Source: Apostichopus japonicus
Taxonomy: Eukaryota; Echinodermata; Holothuroidea; Aspidochirotida; Stichopodidae
DNA: 64,000 bases
Direction: 5' to 3'
NCBI RefSeq assembly: GCF_037975245.1
Contig: NC_092578.1
Coordinates: 4,795,501 to 4,859,500, forward strand
The position numbers and the translations under genes were made by a program. The notes under the pieces are model-generated. The model did not search any database and had not been told where the DNA came from. It was given only the letters and a program-made list of their open reading frames with translations. Positions 60,901 to 64,000 of the stretch are shown one piece after another. The stretch's first letter is position 1. Each line of letters begins with the position of its first letter.

Positions 60901-63552
60901 ATTTTAGCAGGTTGGTAAACACAGTTGATAAAGCTGCTAGACATTAAAAGAGCTAGAGAGAAATTTAAGAGAATGTAGAGAAGAGGATAGGTGAGGTAAA
61001 GAGAAGAATATGATGTGAATATCATCGGCATAATATTTTCAGTAAACTCCGTCAGTAACTTTTAGTATGTATGATATTATATTATTGTAGTTCGTTTGTG
61101 GATTATCCACAATGCTTTCATAGCTCATGCACAGGTGATGTCATTATTGTTTGTATTATTCAAATTTCTGTCCTTTTTAATTCATTTCGTTTCACAAACA
61201 GAAAGTAATCGAGGAAGAGAATGTGCGGCTGTCTGCGATCTTTACAACACACAAGCACTGGTAGGTGAAACTGCACAAAGAAATGAGAGGAATATATACA
61301 AATGTTATTAAAACCAAAACACAGAAGATTTATAAAACAACTAATAAATGTTTACAAGGGTTATAAGAAGAGAATTGTTTTACTTTGCTAATAATTCAAT
61401 GGTGGCGATCAAGCTATATGATAAAGGTAATTTTATCAGAATGTTAAATGAACTAGTTAATATGTGTGGAAATTCTATTAAACTGTTCACAATTCTGCAG
61501 ATTTTGAATTTTTAAGTTTTTCTGCCTTTCAAGTATCATCTCTATGTGATGCTTCTTTTTATTAGGCAGGCGGAGTTAGTAATTTGACTGATACAGAATC
61601 AAAGTCGAGATTGATATGCGATACCGTATAAATCATTTCCTGATGTACTCTTGCCTTGTGGTGAGCTCAATCATATTTTCATATTTTTGTAATTTAATAT
61701 CGTCCACTCTTTGATACTCAAAGTCTAATCCAAAGTTACATGCTTTCATTTTGCAATTCTTCAACAGGGATCATGCAGGCGGCAATTTAGAACTTAGAGC
61801 AGACTACAAACATGTCAGTATCTATGGCAACAAGAAAGACAACATTCCTGGCTGTACCAAGTAAGTACTCGAAGCAATAAGGAGTATTTCAGTCGAGCTA
61901 TTCGTCAAGTAATCACTTTAGCATTCAAGCTGGTTGTTACATTAAGATGTTACAACTTAAAACTCATCTTTTGTTTTTTTATCTACATGTACTTTAATGA
62001 CTGATCTAGTTTTTATTTGTCTTTACCTCATTTATATTAGTTTCATTAATTTATCGATTGATTATTTTACTGATTTATTTTCTGATCTTTGCTGTGACTA
62101 CTACAGTATATTCCTTTCATTACTCTTTATGTATCTTTCATTTGTTCTTGTATTTGACTATAATCCCATGTAAAGTGCTTTGTGATATTCTGATGTGTAA
62201 ATACAGTAGCTATATAAATATATATTATTATTATTATTACATAGTAATGAACATATGCAGTTATCTAAACAAATCAATGTGGACTGTTCTACCAGTCATG
62301 TGGTTCAAATTTATATTTTACTTTGATATGACAAAAGTTCGGTCCTTGCCCAGAGGACATCAGCGAGCTTCTGATGTGATGTGATGTGATGTGATGTGAA
62401 GCGATTCCATGTGATGTGATGTCATGTGATGTCATGTCATGTCAAATCATTGTCCTCCTGTGTCACATCCTATCATGTCACGTTGTGTCTTGTAATCAGG
62501 TTACATCATGATTGTGTGATAATTGCAGCTGCTGATGTCATCACATGTGTCAATCAAGATACTGTATGGCTGTTAATATTATATTATTATAGAATATGAT
62601 ATTATATTATTATAAAAAGTTGTGTTCATCAATTTCTAAAAATGATTTAAACTGATGCAGTAGTTAAAAGACATGACCATGTAACTTTCCTTTTTTTTCA
62701 TTTTCTGTCAGCTATGTCAAAGATGGTGATGGCATGCAGGTTGGAAATCTTAATTTCAGGGCTATTTTCACACCAGGGCACACAGTGGGTATGTATCTGT
62801 AAGGAAAGCATGCCATTATGCAAACCATTAAGAGATTGGTATCATTTAATTTGACATGGTGGCTGTAGCCTGGTGAAACAAGCAGCTGAGATATTAGTGA
62901 TATGTGTGTTAAGCTTAAATAGCTAGAGATATATCATTTGTGATTTATGTTTAGTAATGAAATTACATCTTCACCCCTAACCCCACCCTTCACCCTAATC
63001 CCACCCTTCATCCCTACTGGACCCTTCACCCCTAACCCAAGCCTTCACCAATAACCCCACTGTTGACCCTCTTGACCCCTAACTCCACCCTTGACCCCTA
63101 ACTTCACCCTTCACCCCAAACTCCACCCTTCATCCCTAACCCTCTCCCTTCCCCCTATCTTCACCCTTCATCTCCAACCCGAACCCTTCGTCCCTAACCC
63201 CACCCTTCATCATAATCCCAATCTTCATCCCTAACCCTATCCTACATCCTTACCCCACCCTACACCCCTAACCTCACCCTTCCTCTCCAACCCGACCCTT
63301 CACACCTAATCACACCCTTCATCCCTAACCCCACCCTTCACCTCTAATCCCAGCCTTCATCCCCAAACTTGCCCTTCATCCTTACTAATATCCATTTTGT
63401 TTTTATTTTCATCCTACAATACATCTCCATGTTACGGTCTCTAATTTCTTCGTTTTGCTCTCCTATAGGTCACACCATTTACTTACTAGAAGCCAGGCCA
63501 GGTTGTCCTCAATGTGTCTTTACTGGTGATTGTCTGTTCCTGTCTGGTTGTG
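57943..63552 (+). CDS. PNKD: PNKD orthologue, 5' part (7 exons), glyoxalase II fold hydrolase
   Basis: Exons 57943-58037, 58376-58491, 60639-60751, 61202-61260, 61768-61860, 62712-62788, 63469-63552, all GT-AG with consistent phases, giving about 212 residues before the window edge. Exon 1 encodes a hydrophobic segment (residues 2-21, WLLLLPTVAVVLW core), a likely membrane anchor. Exon 2 holds RTRVGEW...YPDGHSK, which matches the RTRLG...YPKGHSK signature of vertebrate PNKD rather than plain HAGH. The metallo-beta-lactamase metal ligands are visible: THKHWDH (H125, H127, D129, H130), TPGHT (H182) and TGD (D205), then FLSGCG. The family hydrolyses thioesters of the S-lactoylglutathione type; in vertebrates PNKD is membrane-linked and neuronal. 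The remaining catalytic domain and C-terminal helices lie beyond 64000. Confidence 0.85.
62373..62460. repeat. (GATGT)n pentanucleotide repeat
   Basis: About 5 exact units GTGAT, then degenerate ATGTGATGTCATGTC units, in a PNKD intron. Confidence 0.85.
62970..63390. repeat. about 20-bp minisatellite in a PNKD intron
   Basis: Roughly 20 degenerate copies of CCCTAACCCCACCCTTCATC, strongly C-rich on the plus strand. The unit contains CCCTAAC, like the telomere repeat, but the period and other bases differ. Confidence 0.85.
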
Positions 63553-64000
63553 GTAAGTCTTTTTGCTTTCCTGTTCTTCTTTCTTTCCTTTTCTTCTTTC
63601 TTAAGCAAAGTACGCTTGCTCAGAGTATCATCATGATCATACAGTTAGTCTCTATGAAAGGTGAATGAGGTTGAGAAGTTGATCAAGTTATTTGCTTTTC
63701 AACCTTGGGGCGACCGGGGTGGGGGGGGGGCTGATAGATGCATTGATGTATGTCAGGACCTGTTTAAAGTGAGGACACTGGTCCATTTATCCACTTTCCA
63801 CTGTTGCATATAGTTATCCCCACTTGCCTTATTGTCTACTTATTTGTTGTTGTAAATGTAGCTTCCAGTTAACCTTTAAACTTTACAGTGTAGATACTAC
63901 ACTTGACGTCACCATTAGGAAGTGAAATTCTGTATCATTGTGTCCTATGTCGGACTTGAGATATATCAACAGAAGTGTTCCATATCATGCAAATCATGAA

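Noticed and set aside
62970-63390. Interstitial telomere array
   Set aside because: The unit is about 20 bases and degenerate, not TTAGGG; only the CCCTAAC word is shared.

Overview
The window looks like nuclear DNA of a multicellular animal. Genes are sparse, the two large genes have many short exons with GT-AG introns of several hundred to over a thousand bases, there are long (AT)n microsatellites and G/C homopolymer runs, and most space between genes holds small non-autonomous transposons. The two spliced genes are recognisable bilaterian genes (MAP3K8/TPL2-like kinase and PNKD). A marine invertebrate deuterostome, perhaps an echinoderm such as a sea cucumber, fits best, but that is inference and not shown by any single feature.

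Region 1 (1-11.1 kb) has no gene I can support. It holds AT microsatellites, a tRNA-headed SINE near 2.2-2.4 kb and purine- or pyrimidine-rich tracts.

Region 2 (11.1-24.7 kb) is the most interesting part: a tandem array, all on the plus strand, of genes whose coding part is a single open exon. Gene A (830 codons) and gene C (845 codons) are intact. Both encode an N-terminal CxxC motif, a NERD-like PD-(D/E)XK nuclease domain, and a C-terminal SF1 (UvrD-like) helicase with a small Cys cluster. The middle copy, gene B, is cut to 325 codons by a TGA just after the nuclease domain; its helicase part ends abruptly where a second copy of the A-to-B intergenic DNA begins. The layout is explained by one partial tandem duplication with breakpoints at about 14169 and 19065. 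The duplicated spacers also carry a decayed minus-strand Penelope-like GIY-YIG endonuclease remnant, (CTAA)n/(AT)n repeats and, in copy 1, a small TTAA-flanked element.

Region 3 (24.8-38.4 kb) is gene-poor. It holds several DNA-transposon-like elements: a 465-bp element in an AT repeat, a 1.65-kb hAT-like element with an 8-bp target duplication, and a 2.2-kb element with long inverted ends. It also has a tRNA-like sequence and tandem repeats.

Region 4 (38.4-51.3 kb) is a 12-exon gene, assembled here by hand, for a 948-residue Ser/Thr kinase that matches MAP3K8 (TPL2/COT) in its kinase domain and in the segment just before it. It has a DFN in place of DFG and a long acidic, Gly/Ala-repeat C-terminal tail.

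Region 5 (57.9 kb to the end) holds the first seven exons of a PNKD orthologue: a membrane-anchor exon followed by a glyoxalase-II-type metallo-beta-lactamase domain, running off the right edge.

MAP3K8 acts in innate signalling in other animals, and nuclease-helicase genes in clusters are often defence genes. Nothing in the sequence links the two groups functionally beyond proximity.
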